Source: Mastigias papua
Taxonomy: Eukaryota; Cnidaria; Scyphozoa; Rhizostomeae; Mastigiidae
Length of the DNA: 64,000 nt
Reading direction: 5' to 3'
Assembly (NCBI GenBank): GCA_964019165.1
Contig: OZ025280.1
Coordinates: forward strand, 11,650,428-11,714,427
Shown: one piece after another, positions 12,917 through 23,869 of the stretch
Layout: each line of letters begins with the position of its first letter
Position numbering within the stretch: the first letter of the stretch is position 1
Translations under genes and position numbers: made by a program
Notes under the pieces: model-generated
The model's database searches: none
What the model saw: only the letters and a program-made list of their open reading frames with translations
What the model was told of the DNA's origin: nothing

Positions 12917-15900
12917 TCACTATATACTAAGATGCCTAAAATGCAAATGAGCTAGATCAAACGTTCCGCCCTTCTGGCTATTGGCCGTTTTCCTGCACTG
13001 CTCCCTATAGGGATCGGGTTTAGACTGTGCTCCCGTCGTCCTGTCTGTGCCCTATATTTGCAAATAGTTTCGCTTTTATTTTTATATATTTTTTCTTACG
13101 AGATATTCGAATTTCTCTTTTTCGACTTTGCGGGCCTTTGTTTACCGCCTGTTGTTCTCCATTGTTTTCGTACGCAACCACCTAAACTCAGTACTATCAG
13201 TTCAGGTATAGAGGTTGTGTCGTTCGCTCTTGGCAATGGTAGTTGTGGTACGTTTTGTCCTCTTCCTTCCAGGTGAGTCGCTATTTTCATACAGTAGAGT
13301 TTTATTAGAGTTTGCCAACATGTTCTTCGTCGAATATTTGCGTTTCCTCCTACTTTCAGCTGCGTATTTCAATGGTTTGAGCGAAATCGCATGACCACCC
13401 TCTCTAGCGGGATTATCGCCATGACAGTTCGCTTCCAAGCCGTTCGAGTCTATTCGCCGATTCCCGTCGCTATACGAGCTAAGTTCTTATCAACTATTGA
13501 CGAGAAGGCTACTGTTGTATTACGTGCTATAATTCTGCCTATTTTGCTTGCGCGTGACGTTTATTTACAACAGAAGATCAGGGTGCGAGCGGTTAGCTTA
13601 CTCTTCGGGGAGTGTCTTTGAGATCATAAATTGCCCTTTGATTCAGAGGAGTAAGTCTCATTTTTTCCTACTGAAAGGTTGTGTTTAACTCTAAATGTAT
13701 ATGCTTTATCGAGTGTGCGAGTTTTCTACTGTTCTCGGCTATTTGTGTCGATGTTTTCAGCCACATTCCAACACCTTGCCTCGGAGCTATTGTCGCCATG
13801 ACAGTTCCTCTCCAAGCAGTTTGATTCTGCTAGCTATACCAACGTCCTTTCCCAGCTAAATAGTGATAGACCATAATCAAGATGTTTACTGTTCTTTCCC
13901 CTCCTAGAATACAGTCTATTTATTATTTGATTTTGACGCGTGCCTATATTATGAAGGATAGCGATCGTGCAACTTTCAGTTCATTGAGTTTCTTGAGGGG
14001 GATCTATTCTGCCCTTTGACCTAAAAGAAAGTTTGCACGTACTGCTACCAGGTGAGTCACCTTTGTCATTAGAAATTGTGTCATGTATCTTTGACCATAC
14101 TTTCTCTATCCAATTTATACTTTTTGTATTGCTTTCTGTACACTTTACTTCAGCGATTTGAACGAGATTCAAAGACCTTCCCTCGGGGGTATGTCGCCAT
14201 GACACTTCCTCTCGGATCAGATTGATGTTATTCTCTAGATTGTCGTGGTGTTTTCATAATATTGTCATGAAATACTTGCGATATGGTTACTGTTGTATTC
14301 TTTGGTAGATTGCTATTTATTCCTTCGTTTAAATGCGTAGATGAGATAGGACATCCTTATGATTTCTTGTGAATTTGTGGTACGTTGAATGCTTAATTTG
14401 GGCAGTGCTCTATTCTGTTGGGCCTACGTGTGTATTTGACTTCTCTGTGACTTACTGTTAAGAGGTTAAATTCATATTGGTAATAGAACTGTTGTAAGGG
14501 GTTTGCATTCCCCCTCAGTTCAATGGAGGAAGCAATTGCTCCATGTGTTTCCTTGTCGTTGTCAGTAGTCACTAAATATCTAAATGCGTTTGTAGAGAAA
14601 CGTCCAAAGTTTGTATATTTTACTTTTTTTGCTGTTCTCCATATTATACCTATGGCGTTCTGGTATCCTTAACTGATTACACTGGTTAGTTTGTTGTCGG
14701 TTGTAGAGAGAAATGCGAGGGGATTCCCAAGTTCATCTCATGATCGCAGAAACCTCTTATCCTTTGTTTGCGAACAATAGTATTTACACAAGACCGCAAG
14801 TTTGCAGTTGAGGGCGTGTTTACGGAGAGGATGGATGTTTTGCAAGCAGTAGCAGAGTTTCATCAATTTTATACAAGGTAAGTGAGTTATTTCATGTACC
14901 AGGTATCGATTAAGTGTTGCTAGGATGTTGTGTATAGAATGATTCCTACTTTGCCAACTGGACGAGATTTAATGTGATGTTTTGATGGAGATTCCATTAA
15001 TATTGCCTCGGGGTCATATGATCATGCCACTTGCTTTCATGTTCGCTTGATTTTCGCGTATAAATTATCGTTCTCTTACTTCAGAAGTTTCGGTAGAGTA
15101 TTCAGGAGACGCTTACTGTATTATTTAATGATATACTAGGACTATTTAGAGTTCTGTTGTACCTCGTAGTTGCGCGAGAGTTTAAGGGAGAAAGTTCCGA
15201 AGGGTTAGGCCGATTTGTTTACGTTTCAGATGTTGTCAATCACGTCTACTTAGATGTTGGATTTTACCATGCACTTATTGTAGCCTAGATCTAAGATATT
15301 GTTGAAATTATTCCTTGGATTAGTGGAGTGTACTAGCTCAATTTCCCGTTTGGTTTTCTTTCAGTGTTTTGGGTAAAGTACTGCGTGTATGCTCTCTAAA
15401 ACTTTGATGGGCTTTTCATATTACTCTCAGTTTCCATGGCTGATGACTTGCTTAGTCCCAGTAGTACACTTTGTATTCTAAATCGCTGGGGTATTTGTAG
15501 TTAAAAGTGCTACACCTTATAGGGATATTTTATCTACTACCTCGCGAATAACATTGTGTATAGTACCGTGCATTTTACGGTAGTTGCTTCTTGATTTATT
15601 TACACTGATATTGTATTCTAAATTAGCTTTGTATTCAACACACTTAAGTAACTTATTCACGAGGCTTCATTCAGTGTAGTACTTTACTAATTGCCTATAT
15701 AGTACGAGCAGTCTACCACTCTTTATTTTCAACAGTCTATTATTTGTGTTCACTATATATTTTAGTGTTATTTTGGTTGAATATGCATGTGGGCACTTTA
15801 TGCTAAATGTTCTTTTCCTGGCAAACCTGCTCTGTGCCTTGCTGAGATGATTTATTATAGACACCAATAATGATTTCCATAAATCATTCTGCACATGATA

Positions 15901-16769
15901 ACATTATTTTTGTTTGTCAAGTAGTGTTGGATAACAAGCATGTGTATTGTGTAGACTTCATCCCTGGAGCCCCACCTTCCAGTCCCAAGCTCACTGAACA
16001 GTACTCTTCATAATCAAATATTATGAGAGGCTTGCTCTAAGAGATTATTATGTATACAAGCTTATGCCACATTCATACACAGTTTTTGAATTTGAAGTCT
16101 GTTGAATATTCTAGACAATCTCTTAGGAATAGTCTTCAGCATTGATGTACTTGAATCAAACAGTATCATTAGGCATTGCCATGTCAAAACACCTGCTTGA
16201 ATCTATATATTATAGGAGTTTGACAGTGTTTACTGGGTGTGCCCAATTGATGTCCCCTGTATCACTGTCAGATATTAGTTGTTACCATTAGCATTATCAC
16301 TTTTCACATATCATTCTGCATGTGGCGATATGTTGTTAAAGTTTTGTATTAGTTACAGCTAGCAACCTTATTTGTATTGTATTGAATAGGCATATAAAGC
16401 CCCGCTCCTATCTAACACAAAACTTTTGTTTAAATTTTATTTGATGCTGCAATCTCTACAATTTTATCACTTATTCTTACGAGTTAGAACTTTGTCTTTT
16501 TGACAAGAGTTTAGCATTCACTTACATGTTTGTGGCCCATAGTATTGTGACCTTTGAGTATGCTGTAGGATTACAAAGGAGTATTATTTTAATTATGAAT
16601 GCTTAGACTATAAACTTCTGAGGTAGTGTTCTTGCATAAAGCCTACTTTAATGCCTAGATGGTACTGAATGATGCTGAAGACTATACAGTATGCATTTGA
16701 TTTAGCAGTTTATTGTAACAACCATTTGCACTACTTAACTACTATATTTATATAATGGAGACTAGCGGT
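12917..16769 (+). repeat. Unit A body of the Helitron-like composite (noncoding, modular)
   Basis: There is no coding frame. Near the 5' end are ATGCAAAT (12947), CTATTGGCC, and a donor-like CCTTCCAGGTGAGTC at about 13266. A phrase related to TCGCCATGACAGTTCC recurs at about 13415, 13793, 14192 (ACACTTCC) and 15030 (CATGCCACTTGC), about 0.4 kb or multiples apart; each is preceded by a C-rich CCTCGG/CCCTCG or CTAGCGG word. Further donor-like sites occur at 14050 (CCAGGTGAGTC) and 14876 (CAAGGTAAGTG). Copy 2 repeats all of these. Confidence 0.6.
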
Positions 16770-17363
16770 TTTTTTTGATAGCCCGCTAGACGCGGGCTCC
16801 CCTACCCCAGTTACCTGCTGGCCCTGTCAAAATCAATTTGCAACTTAGCCTTGGAAAGACTAACGCAGTGCCCCATCCAGGTTGCATGGTCCGCATTGTC
16901 GATGAGCATGGATGAAACAGCTCGCATAGGATCAAGAGAAGGTGACGTCATTGGAGCGTGTGACATCCGGCCTTTGCAATGGACAAATCGATTAAAATTT
17001 GAGAGAAAAAGTTGTGCAAAAATGCTCGGATACCTGCGCTAGGCTATGGGGCTTTTGGACATTCTTTTTCATCTTCTAAAGCCCCATAGCCTAGCGCAGG
17101 TATCCGAGCATTTTTGCACAACTTTTTCTCTCAAATTGTAATCGATTTGTTTATTGCAAAGGCCGGATGTCACACGCTCCAATGACGTCACCTTCTCTTG
17201 ATCCTATGCGAGCTTTTTCATCCATGCTCATCGACAATGCGGACCATGCAACCTGGATGGGGCACTGCGTTAGTCTTTCCAAGGCTAATGTGCAAATTGA
17301 TTTTGACAGGGCCAGCAGGTAACTGGGGTAGGGGAGCCCGCGTCTAGCGGGCTATCAAAAAAA
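16770..17363. repeat. Palindrome FB1 closing unit A (arms about 270 bp)
   Basis: The sequence is an inverted repeat centred at about 17066.5, with outer tips GATAGCCCGCTAGACGCGGG and its complement and a loop of about 28 nt. Each arm carries TGACGTCA (16943-16950 and 17183-17190). The right arm ends in TATCAAAAAAA, directly followed by the TC start of unit B. Short open frames of about 63 codons in the arms are by-products of the repeat. A transcript through it would fold into a long hairpin. Confidence 0.9.
16943..16950. promoter_or_regulatory. CRE-like TGACGTCA in palindrome arm
   Basis: A perfect palindromic cAMP-response-element core, repeated at 17183-17190, 19919-19926 and 21153-21160 in FB arms and again in copy 2 FB1. 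Conservation across copies may simply reflect common descent; no regulatory function is shown. Confidence 0.3.
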
Positions 17364-19787
17364 TCTCTATATACTAAGATGCCTATATGATAATTTATGC
17401 CAAACCAATCAGATTGCTCAGATTTGTACCACGTGACCTGATTCCGCCTACACGATCTCCTCCTAAGGTATTTGTCCCATGGCCCCCAAATTTCTGTTGA
17501 GTGTAGCCATAAGAAGAGATATGATTTTTATAATTTTTTTTCGCTGAGTTATTCAACTTTCTTCCCATCTCCACTCACAGCAATACTGTTGCTCCTCCCT
17601 GCTGGACTTCGTGTTGTCAGTTTTGCGAGCGGTCCAGTAGGACTAAGTAACTGTATGTGTTATCGCAAGGAGACTTTGGTTGCAGTTCTTCCAGGTAAGC
17701 CAGCTCTATTTTCCTGAAATGGTTTGAGTTAAGAAGTCCTGTATTTCCTTTGTCCATGTCATCTGTATTCTACTGTTGCCAGCCATTTATTTCCATATCT
17801 TTCAACGAGATTCAGCCACCTTCCCTCGAGTGAAGTACCGCCATGACAGTTCTTCTCAAAGTTGTTCGATTCTGTGTACTAAATCACAGTGCTTTTACTG
17901 CTAAATTGTGAAAAGATATTCAACATATGTTTGACTTTGGTGCTAGGTTATGGCAGGTTGTTTGCTTTTCATGCCTATTTAGATGACATGGAATGGCGTG
18001 CTTGCTGCTTTCAGTTGGCAATGTTTTGATTAGGGCTACCGTATAGTTGTCTTGTGACTTGGAGGAGAATTTCGTCGTTCTGCCTCCAGTTCAATGCTTT
18101 TTTCACTTGATTTCATTTGCTAAGGTATCCTACGTTTCTTACTACATTGTGATGAAATGGTTATGGTATGTTTACTGTTGTATTCCTTGCTAGCTTGGAA
18201 TTTATCCATTGCTTTTACCACATGTATGAATGACATAGGATACGGTTGTGTTTGGGGATAAAGTCTTGGTATGTGGAATGCTTTCACTGAAGTATGTATA
18301 GGGCTATTGCTGAATTTGGTTACCCTAATTTTGCAGTTTTTACTTTCACTCTTTACTTTTGTCGTAGCGTGTACTGTGAAATGCGAGGGGATTCCCAAGT
18401 TCCTCTCACGATCGCAGATACCTGTTGTCCTTTGTTTTGGATTTAATTGCGGTCTTTTGAGGGTGATTCCATAACTTTGCTTCAGGGGCAATAAGCTCAC
18501 GGCAGTTCCCCTCAGCTTCGCTTGATTTTCTGTTCTAAATTACCGTTTTGATACTGCAAAAGTATGGTTATGATATTGAGGAGGTATTTAATGCAATATT
18601 TGCCGATGTACTAGGAGCTTTTAGCTTGCTCTTGATTCTTAGTATATGCACGTGAGGTCAATGTTAGGATGTCTCAAGAGTTTGGGCACTTTGCTTACAT
18701 GTGAGATATTGCCCTTACAGTCTAAATCAAAAACGTTTTACAGGCAAATACTAAGATGTTACCAACTTTATTCTCAGCTCAGTAACTCTCTTTTTATTTT
18801 GTTTTCACTGTATTTACAGTAGGCTTCATAGTTATGTCCACAATAGATGGTAGAGTTATTCTGGTCAAGTCAAATTTAAGGGGTTCCACTATACTGAATG
18901 TTCTTCTTTTGTGACACAGTTCCCCTTCTTTCGGAGATCATCTGTTATAAATGCCATAACTGAATTCCATAGATCATTCTGTGTGTGATGATATACTCTT
19001 AAGGGATGACTTAGTACTAGATATGACCATCATTTTTATTGCCTAGACTTAATTTATGAAGCCCCTTGCCCCCACTGAGGTAATGCCTTCATTTGACATC
19101 CGAGTTGATGATACAGGATATATATTATTACTCATTTCAAAGAATTACTGATTTCCATAGATCAGTCTGAATATGATAATATAGTTTTTTTAGGGATGAA
19201 TTAGTACTCGATAGCAATCTTTTGATTTATGGAGCCACTTTCTTCTATCCAACAACCATTATTGTTTGAAATCTGAATTTCACATGGTTGTACAACAGAT
19301 AATTTAGCACTGGATAGCTGCATTATTTGTTTTGTATAGCCATAACCTATGGACTCCCCTCAAGGACTTTGGCTGATATCTAATATGATTCATGCTGCTC
19401 AATCAAGAGCCTTACAGTCTGTTATATATTATATAAAGGTGTGATATAGGAATACTAAGCAATATTCTTTTGTTTTATCACCTTGAACTACCAAGTCCTA
19501 TTACAGATTCCAGTTGTATAACACCTACGTTTATGGATCAGACTTGATTGTGTACCTCTGTGGACAATATTTGTGGTCACCTACATAATAACAGAACCAC
19601 TCATACCTGCCAATTCATGTGCTACATTGTATCTGTTATTATAACAACTTAAAATTATTTCCAAGACTCCTTAAGTTAAAGTTGAGTGAAGCAGGAGACA
19701 GTATGTCATGTAGATTCATTAGTGCCTCATTGTAGAGAGCATTTTAAACAATTCTGTGCATTCAACAATTCATATAATAGAGACTAG
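17364..19787 (+). repeat. Unit B body of the Helitron-like composite (noncoding)
   Basis: It starts TCTCTATATACTAAGATGCC, the same terminus as unit A. A CCAAT word and CACGTGAC (about 17430) precede a donor-like CTTCCAGGTAAGCC at about 17691, matching unit A's donor in distance from the 5' end (about 330 versus 350 bp). ACCGCCATGACAGTTC (17838) and CACGGCAGTTCCCCTC (about 18500) are counterparts of unit A's repeated phrase. No coding frame is convincing. Confidence 0.6.
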
Positions 19788-20073
19788 CTTAGTACTAATA
19801 GCCCGCTAAACGCGGGCTTCCCTGGCCCCAGTTCAAAAGTTGCATATTAGCCTTGGAAAGACTAACGCTGTGCCCCCATGAAAGTTGCTTGGTCTGGTCG
19901 CATAGGATCACGAGAAGGTGACGTCATGGGCCTCTGCGATGGAGCACGTGACTTTCGGCCTTGCATTGTGAAAATCGACGAAACTTGCGAGAAAAACTTG
20001 TGCAAAAAATGCTCGGATACCTGCGCTAGGCTACGGGGCTTCTTGATTTTCTTCCTTTCCCTATCCCTTTACT
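19788..20073 (+). repeat. Left half of palindrome FB2, lacking its right arm
   Basis: It starts CTTAGTACTAATAGCCCGCT and matches the left arm of the FB2 copy at 20761, including CGCTAGGCTACGGGGCTTCT and part of the loop. Where the right arm should begin it switches abruptly at 20074 to reverse-complemented Gypsy-1 LTR. It marks the left breakpoint of the inverted duplication. Confidence 0.85.
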
Positions 20074-20760
20074 GCTAACTAACTAAAAAGTAATCAATAC
20101 TAGGGTACATAAGCAGCTTATTAGATTAAAGGACCAAGTAACAAGATAGTTCAATTGTCAGTTGGGCACATCAAACATTAGGTACAGTGCCACAGTAATC
20201 TGTTTGTCTCTCTCAATCAATGGGAGTCGTTTCCTGCACCCTACACATTCTTAGTGATTTCGTGACAATTTCTATTTACAGTAGCTAATGTTCCTTTTTT
20301 CAAGTTCACTTTTTACCACTTTTAGAATCATTTTTTAGTGTTTTCTTATTTATAGACACAAACCTTTTTAGAGTCTCATCAGTATATCATCTTCTAAGGA
20401 ATTTAATGTAGTTTCCAGCCAACAGAGAAGTTCCATGGTTATTCAAGTGTAGTCAACTGCCATTGAGGTGTTTGGTAGCATCAATGTTGTTTTGTTTAAT
20501 CAGAGGAATTCTTCCACTTGTACATAACCTTCCTAGTTCAACATTTACTGCAGCACTTTTCACTTGATTCTGTTCTGAGTCAGGTCTTGGGGTAAGTTCT
20601 CAGATGGCAACTGTAATATTTTGAGCATCGATATCTTGTGCAAGGTCATATGTTTCTCGTGCAATTTGTTCGGCTTCCTTATTCTTCTCGCTATTTCGTT
20701 CGTACCAATGTGCAGGATAACCTTGTCTGGTGTCTTTCTAATAATTAGTTTGGCAACTAG

Positions 20761-21292
20761 CTTAGTACTAATAGCCCGCTAAACGCGGGCTTCCCTGGCC
20801 CCAGTTCAAAAGTTGCATATTAGCCTTGGAAAGACTAACGTTGTGCCCCCATGAAAGTTGCTTGGTCTGGTCGCATAGGATCACGAGAAGGTGACATCAT
20901 GGGCCTCTGCGAAGGAGCACGTGACTTTCGGCCTTGCATTGTGAAAATCGACGAAACTTGCGAGAAAAACTTGTGCAAAAAATGCTCGGATACGTGCGCT
21001 AGGCTACGGGGCTTCTTGATTTTCTTCCGTTCCCTTTACTGCCCCGTAGCCTAGCGCAGGTATCCGAGCATTTTTTGTACAATTTTTTCTCGCAAGTTTC
21101 GTCGATTTGCACAATGCAAGGCCGAAAGTCACGTGCTCCATCGCAGAAGCCCATGACGTCACCTTCTCGTGATCCTATGCGACCAGACCAAGCAACTTTC
21201 ATGGGGGCACAACGTTAGTCTTTCCAAGGCTAATATGCAACTTTTGAACTGGGGCCAGGGAAGCCCGCGTTTAGCGGGCTATTAGTACTAAG
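20761..21292. repeat. Palindrome FB2 closing unit B (arms about 250 bp)
   Basis: Inverted repeat with tips CTTAGTACTAATAGCCCGCT and complement, centre about 21026.5, loop about 28 nt. It is clearly related to FB1: shared AGCCTTGGAAAGACTAACG, GCATAGGATCA, GAGAAGGTGAC and CTCGGATAC phrases. TGACGTCA is present in the right arm (21153-21160) and mutated in the left (TGACATCA). CACGTG also occurs in the arms. Confidence 0.9.
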
Positions 21293-21807
21293 CTAGTTGC
21301 CAAACTAATTATTAGAAAGACACCAGACAAGGTTATCCTGCACATTGGTACGAACGAAATAGCGAGAAGAATAAGGAAGCCGAACAAATTGCACGAGAAA
21401 CATATGACCTTGCACAAGATATCGATGCTCGAAATATTACAGTTGCCATCTGAGAACTTACCCCAAGACCTGACTCAGAACAGAATCAAGTGAAAAGTGC
21501 TGCAGTAAATGTTGAACTAGGAAGGTTATGTACAAGTGGAAGAATTCCTCTGATTAAACACAACAACATTGATGCTACCAAACACCTCAATGGCAGTTGA
21601 CTACACTTGAATAACCATGGAACTTCTCTGTTGGCTGGAAACTACATTAAATTCCTTAGAAGATGATATACTGATGAGACTCTAAAAAGGTTTGTGTCTA
21701 TAAATAAGAAAACACTAAAAAATGATTCTAAAAGTGGTAAAAAGTGAACTTGAAAAAAGGAACATTAGCTACTGTCAATAGAAATTGTCACGAAATCACT
21801 AAGAATG
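21293..21807 (+). mobile_element. LINE-A middle part: rest of the ORF1 SGNH esterase domain
   Basis: It continues LINE-A ORF1 after the composite: LVAKLIIRKTPDKVILHIGTN gives the HIGTN block of SGNH hydrolases. A frameshift follows, then AQDIDARNITVAI and, further on, HLNGS..LHLNNHGTSLLAGNY, the catalytic Asp/His-type block near the end of these domains. Stops are present. The fragment ends at the Gypsy-1 insertion; AATG (21804-21807) is the target duplication. Confidence 0.8.
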
Positions 21808-22085
21808 TGTAGGGTGCAGGAAACGACTCCCATTGATTGAGAGAGACAAACAGATTACTGTGGCACTGTACCTAATGTTTGATGTGCCCAACTGACAATT
21901 GAACTATCTTGTTACTTGGTCCTTTAATCTAATAAGCTGCTTATGTACCCTAGTATTGATTACTTTTTAGTTAGTTAGCTCTTGAGTTTTGTTGAAGATA
22001 GATGTTACGTAGCAAAACTTAATTTTCATTCGTCGAACCTGCGATACATGGGACAGCCTTGGTCCTTGTATAACCAAAAGCTACA
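21808..22085 (+). repeat. Gypsy-1 5' LTR (278 bp)
   Basis: Starts TGTAGGGTGCAGG and ends CCAAAAGCTACA. It pairs with 33914-34178 and carries a 13-bp insertion (near 21853) relative to the 3' LTR. Confidence 0.92.
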
Positions 22086-22087
22086 TT

Positions 22088-22101
22088 TGGTACCTAGTGA
22101 G
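22088..22101 (+). promoter_or_regulatory. Putative Gypsy-1 primer-binding site
   Basis: TGGTACCTAGTGAG lies 2 bp after the 5' LTR. TGG is the complement of a tRNA CCA end. I cannot name the tRNA. Confidence 0.5.
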
Positions 22102-22363
22102 TTTTCTATCTGATGTTATGCAACTGTCCCGCTGGTATCCTGGTTTGCTGTCAATTTTCCTCGATGCTGTATTGCTTGTTCGTTGTTCAGTGGTTTGCTC
22201 ACCGCTTCAGGCCTGAGGGCATACCAACTGTACCCCTCTCAGCTACGTGTTTGTCTTCTGTTTGACTTTTGGTGCTCTGCTTTTTGTTTTGCGGGGTGGG
22301 GTGTGTATTTGGTTTTGCATATTGTTAGTTTATCTTGCTGGTTACGTGTCAATATTACTGGAA

Positions 22364-23869
22364 ATGTCTGAAATCGAAGATTTGCAAGTAGAACTTGATG
22401 CGCTTCTTTGCCACCAAAGTATTGAAAAGTTACTAGAACGTTCCATTTTGCTCAAGGTTAAAGAAAGTATACAAGATAAAAGTAGATCTCAACTGATTAA
22501 AATAATTAGAAATGCTATTGAGGATGCTATATCTAATCCAACGGAAGATTTTAATGTGGACACCTTCTTACGTGATACAATGTCGAATGTTAAAGGATCG
22601 CCTTCCTCCTTACCTAAATCTGAGGGACAGACCAGAGTTCAACAAGAAATTAGTTATCTTGAGAAGCAACTAGACAATTTGCGACTACTGCAACTAGAAT
22701 CTGATAAAACAAGGAAAACCCTTTCCGAACAGTTGTGGGCTGCAAAGCAAAAAGTAACAGAGACAAGCATTTCTGATCATATCGATTCTGCTAGCGCTAA
22801 TCTAACTAATCCAGCAAAATCTGAAACTGTTAAGCCATGATCTTCTGTCCTACTTAGAGATGTCAAAATTTCTGGTCAAATTGGTGAGCCTGGACTACAT
22901 GATAAACTAACATATGTATCGTTAATCCATCAAATAGATACTTGTATAGAAAGGGGCTATTCTGAAAAAGAAGTCTGTGATGCCATTATTAAATCAATAT
23001 CCCCTCACAGTAGTTTGCAAACATATATCTTAACATTACCACAACTCTCGCTCGGCAAATTGGGATTAATTTTGCGCGTATATTTCCAAGAAAAGACGGC
23101 TGCTGATCTTTTTCAGGCCATGGTTACAACTGTTCAAGAGCCTAGGGAAACCGCGCAACAGTTTCTACTCCGACTTTTAGATTCAAGAAATAGAGTGTCT
23201 TTCACCTCTAAGGAAGAAAATGCTGAATCAGAATATAGCTCTCAATTAGTCGAAAAGTCATTTTTGAAAGCTTTTGAACCTAGACTGTGCGATGAGAACT
23301 TAGTTACGAATCTCCGACCATTCCTTAGGAAAAGCGATATTACTGACAATGAGTTAATGAGAAGAGTAAATGACTTAGCAATGAAACAATCCAAGTGAAA
23401 AGTGAAGATTGGCGCTGCATCTGAGTGTACCAAAGCAGCGAGGGCACAAGCTGTTATCATAGACAATGACAAAAAGAATAAACAGAGCCCTACCATTCCT
23501 CGGGAAAACTGTAAGGTAGTTGAGTCTGAAAGAAGTAAACTCTCAACAGAACTTCAATACTTGAAAAGCCAATTAGCCGAAATTAAGCAACAAGCGAACA
23601 AGTCTGCTCGAGGTACCTTGGCACCTAGGTTTTCTACTAGAGCGCGCGGTCGGTGGCAGAACAGATACAGCGGACCGCCTCATTATAGTCGTCTCACATG
23701 TTGCCGTACTTGTCATTCAAATGGCATGATGGAACAGTGTGACCATTGCTATCAATGCGGGGAGCATGGACATTTTTGTTCGCAGTGCCCTCACTTTAGG
23801 AATCAGGGAAACCTGCCACGGTTATTCCAGGGGGGGCGTGGAGTAACTGATAACGATGCGAAGCCTTAA
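22364..23869 (+). pseudogene. Gypsy-1 Gag with CCHC knuckle, two internal stops
   Basis: Forms the retrotransposon capsid and binds its RNA. The frame from ATG 22364 (MSEIEDLQVEL) is interrupted by TGA at 22838 and 23396 and ends at TAA 23867, all in one frame. An N-terminal helical, coiled-coil-prone part (QQEISYLEKQLDNLRLLQL) is followed by a capsid-like segment (about 22900-23395), a second coiled coil (STELQYLKSQLAEIKQQ), an Arg/Gly-rich patch (TRARGRWQNRY) and a zinc knuckle, CYQCGEHGHFCSQC. The TAA may be another nonsense mutation, since the same frame continues into a zinc finger and the protease. Confidence 0.85.

Larger units (their letters stand above)
12917..21292 (+). mobile_element. 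Helitron-like composite element, copy 1 (two tandem units)
   Basis: It begins TCACTATATACTAAGATGCC and ends with a GC-rich hairpin (GCCCGCGTTTAGCGGGC, 21263-21279) followed by TATTAGTACTAAG. A 5' TC terminus, a hairpin about 10 nt from a CTRR-like 3' end (CTAA plus G) and the lack of a target duplication resemble Helitrons. The host LINE-A ORF1 resumes in frame at 21293 (codons for LVAKLIIRKTPDKVILHIGTN after the interrupted ..DKMT). No Rep/helicase is encoded, so it is nonautonomous. Units A (12917-17363) and B (17364 onward) are distantly related. Length is inflated by about 950 bp through a secondary inverted duplication (20074-21026). Copy 2 is at 50779-58592. Other noncoding element classes are possible. 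Confidence 0.62.
20074..21979. repeat. 1.9-kb near-perfect palindrome (inverted duplication)
   Basis: The sequence is symmetric about 21026.5. From outside in, each arm holds about 172 bp of the Gypsy-1 5' LTR, about 515 bp of LINE-A ORF1 (SGNH region), and one FB2 arm. The left arm differs from the reverse complement of the right arm at only a few positions that I noticed (for example CTATTTACAG versus CTATTGACAG). The left arm is therefore a copy of the right, made after Gypsy-1 had inserted at 21808. Confidence 0.93.

Noticed and set aside
13202..13438. Minus-strand ORF in unit A repeated at 51004-51300
   Set aside because: Preserved because the DNA is nearly identical in the two copies, not because of coding constraint; it overlaps donor-like sites on the other strand.
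16851..17042. 62-67 codon ORFs starting MERLTQC or MKVAWSGRIG, on both strands at 16.9, 19.9, 20.9, 21.1 and 55.4 kb
   Set aside because: All lie in FB palindrome arms and recur only because the arms are repeated; no codon pattern or homology supports a protein.
18120..18500. 126-codon minus-strand ORF (and its counterpart at 56386-56769)
   Set aside because: Lies in the noncoding unit B; the two copies differ by indels and substitutions without codon bias, and no domain is recognisable.
20074..20245. An independent solo LTR of Gypsy-1
   Set aside because: It is truncated and sits at the exact mirror position of the 5' LTR about 21026.5, so it is part of the inverted duplication, not a separate insertion.
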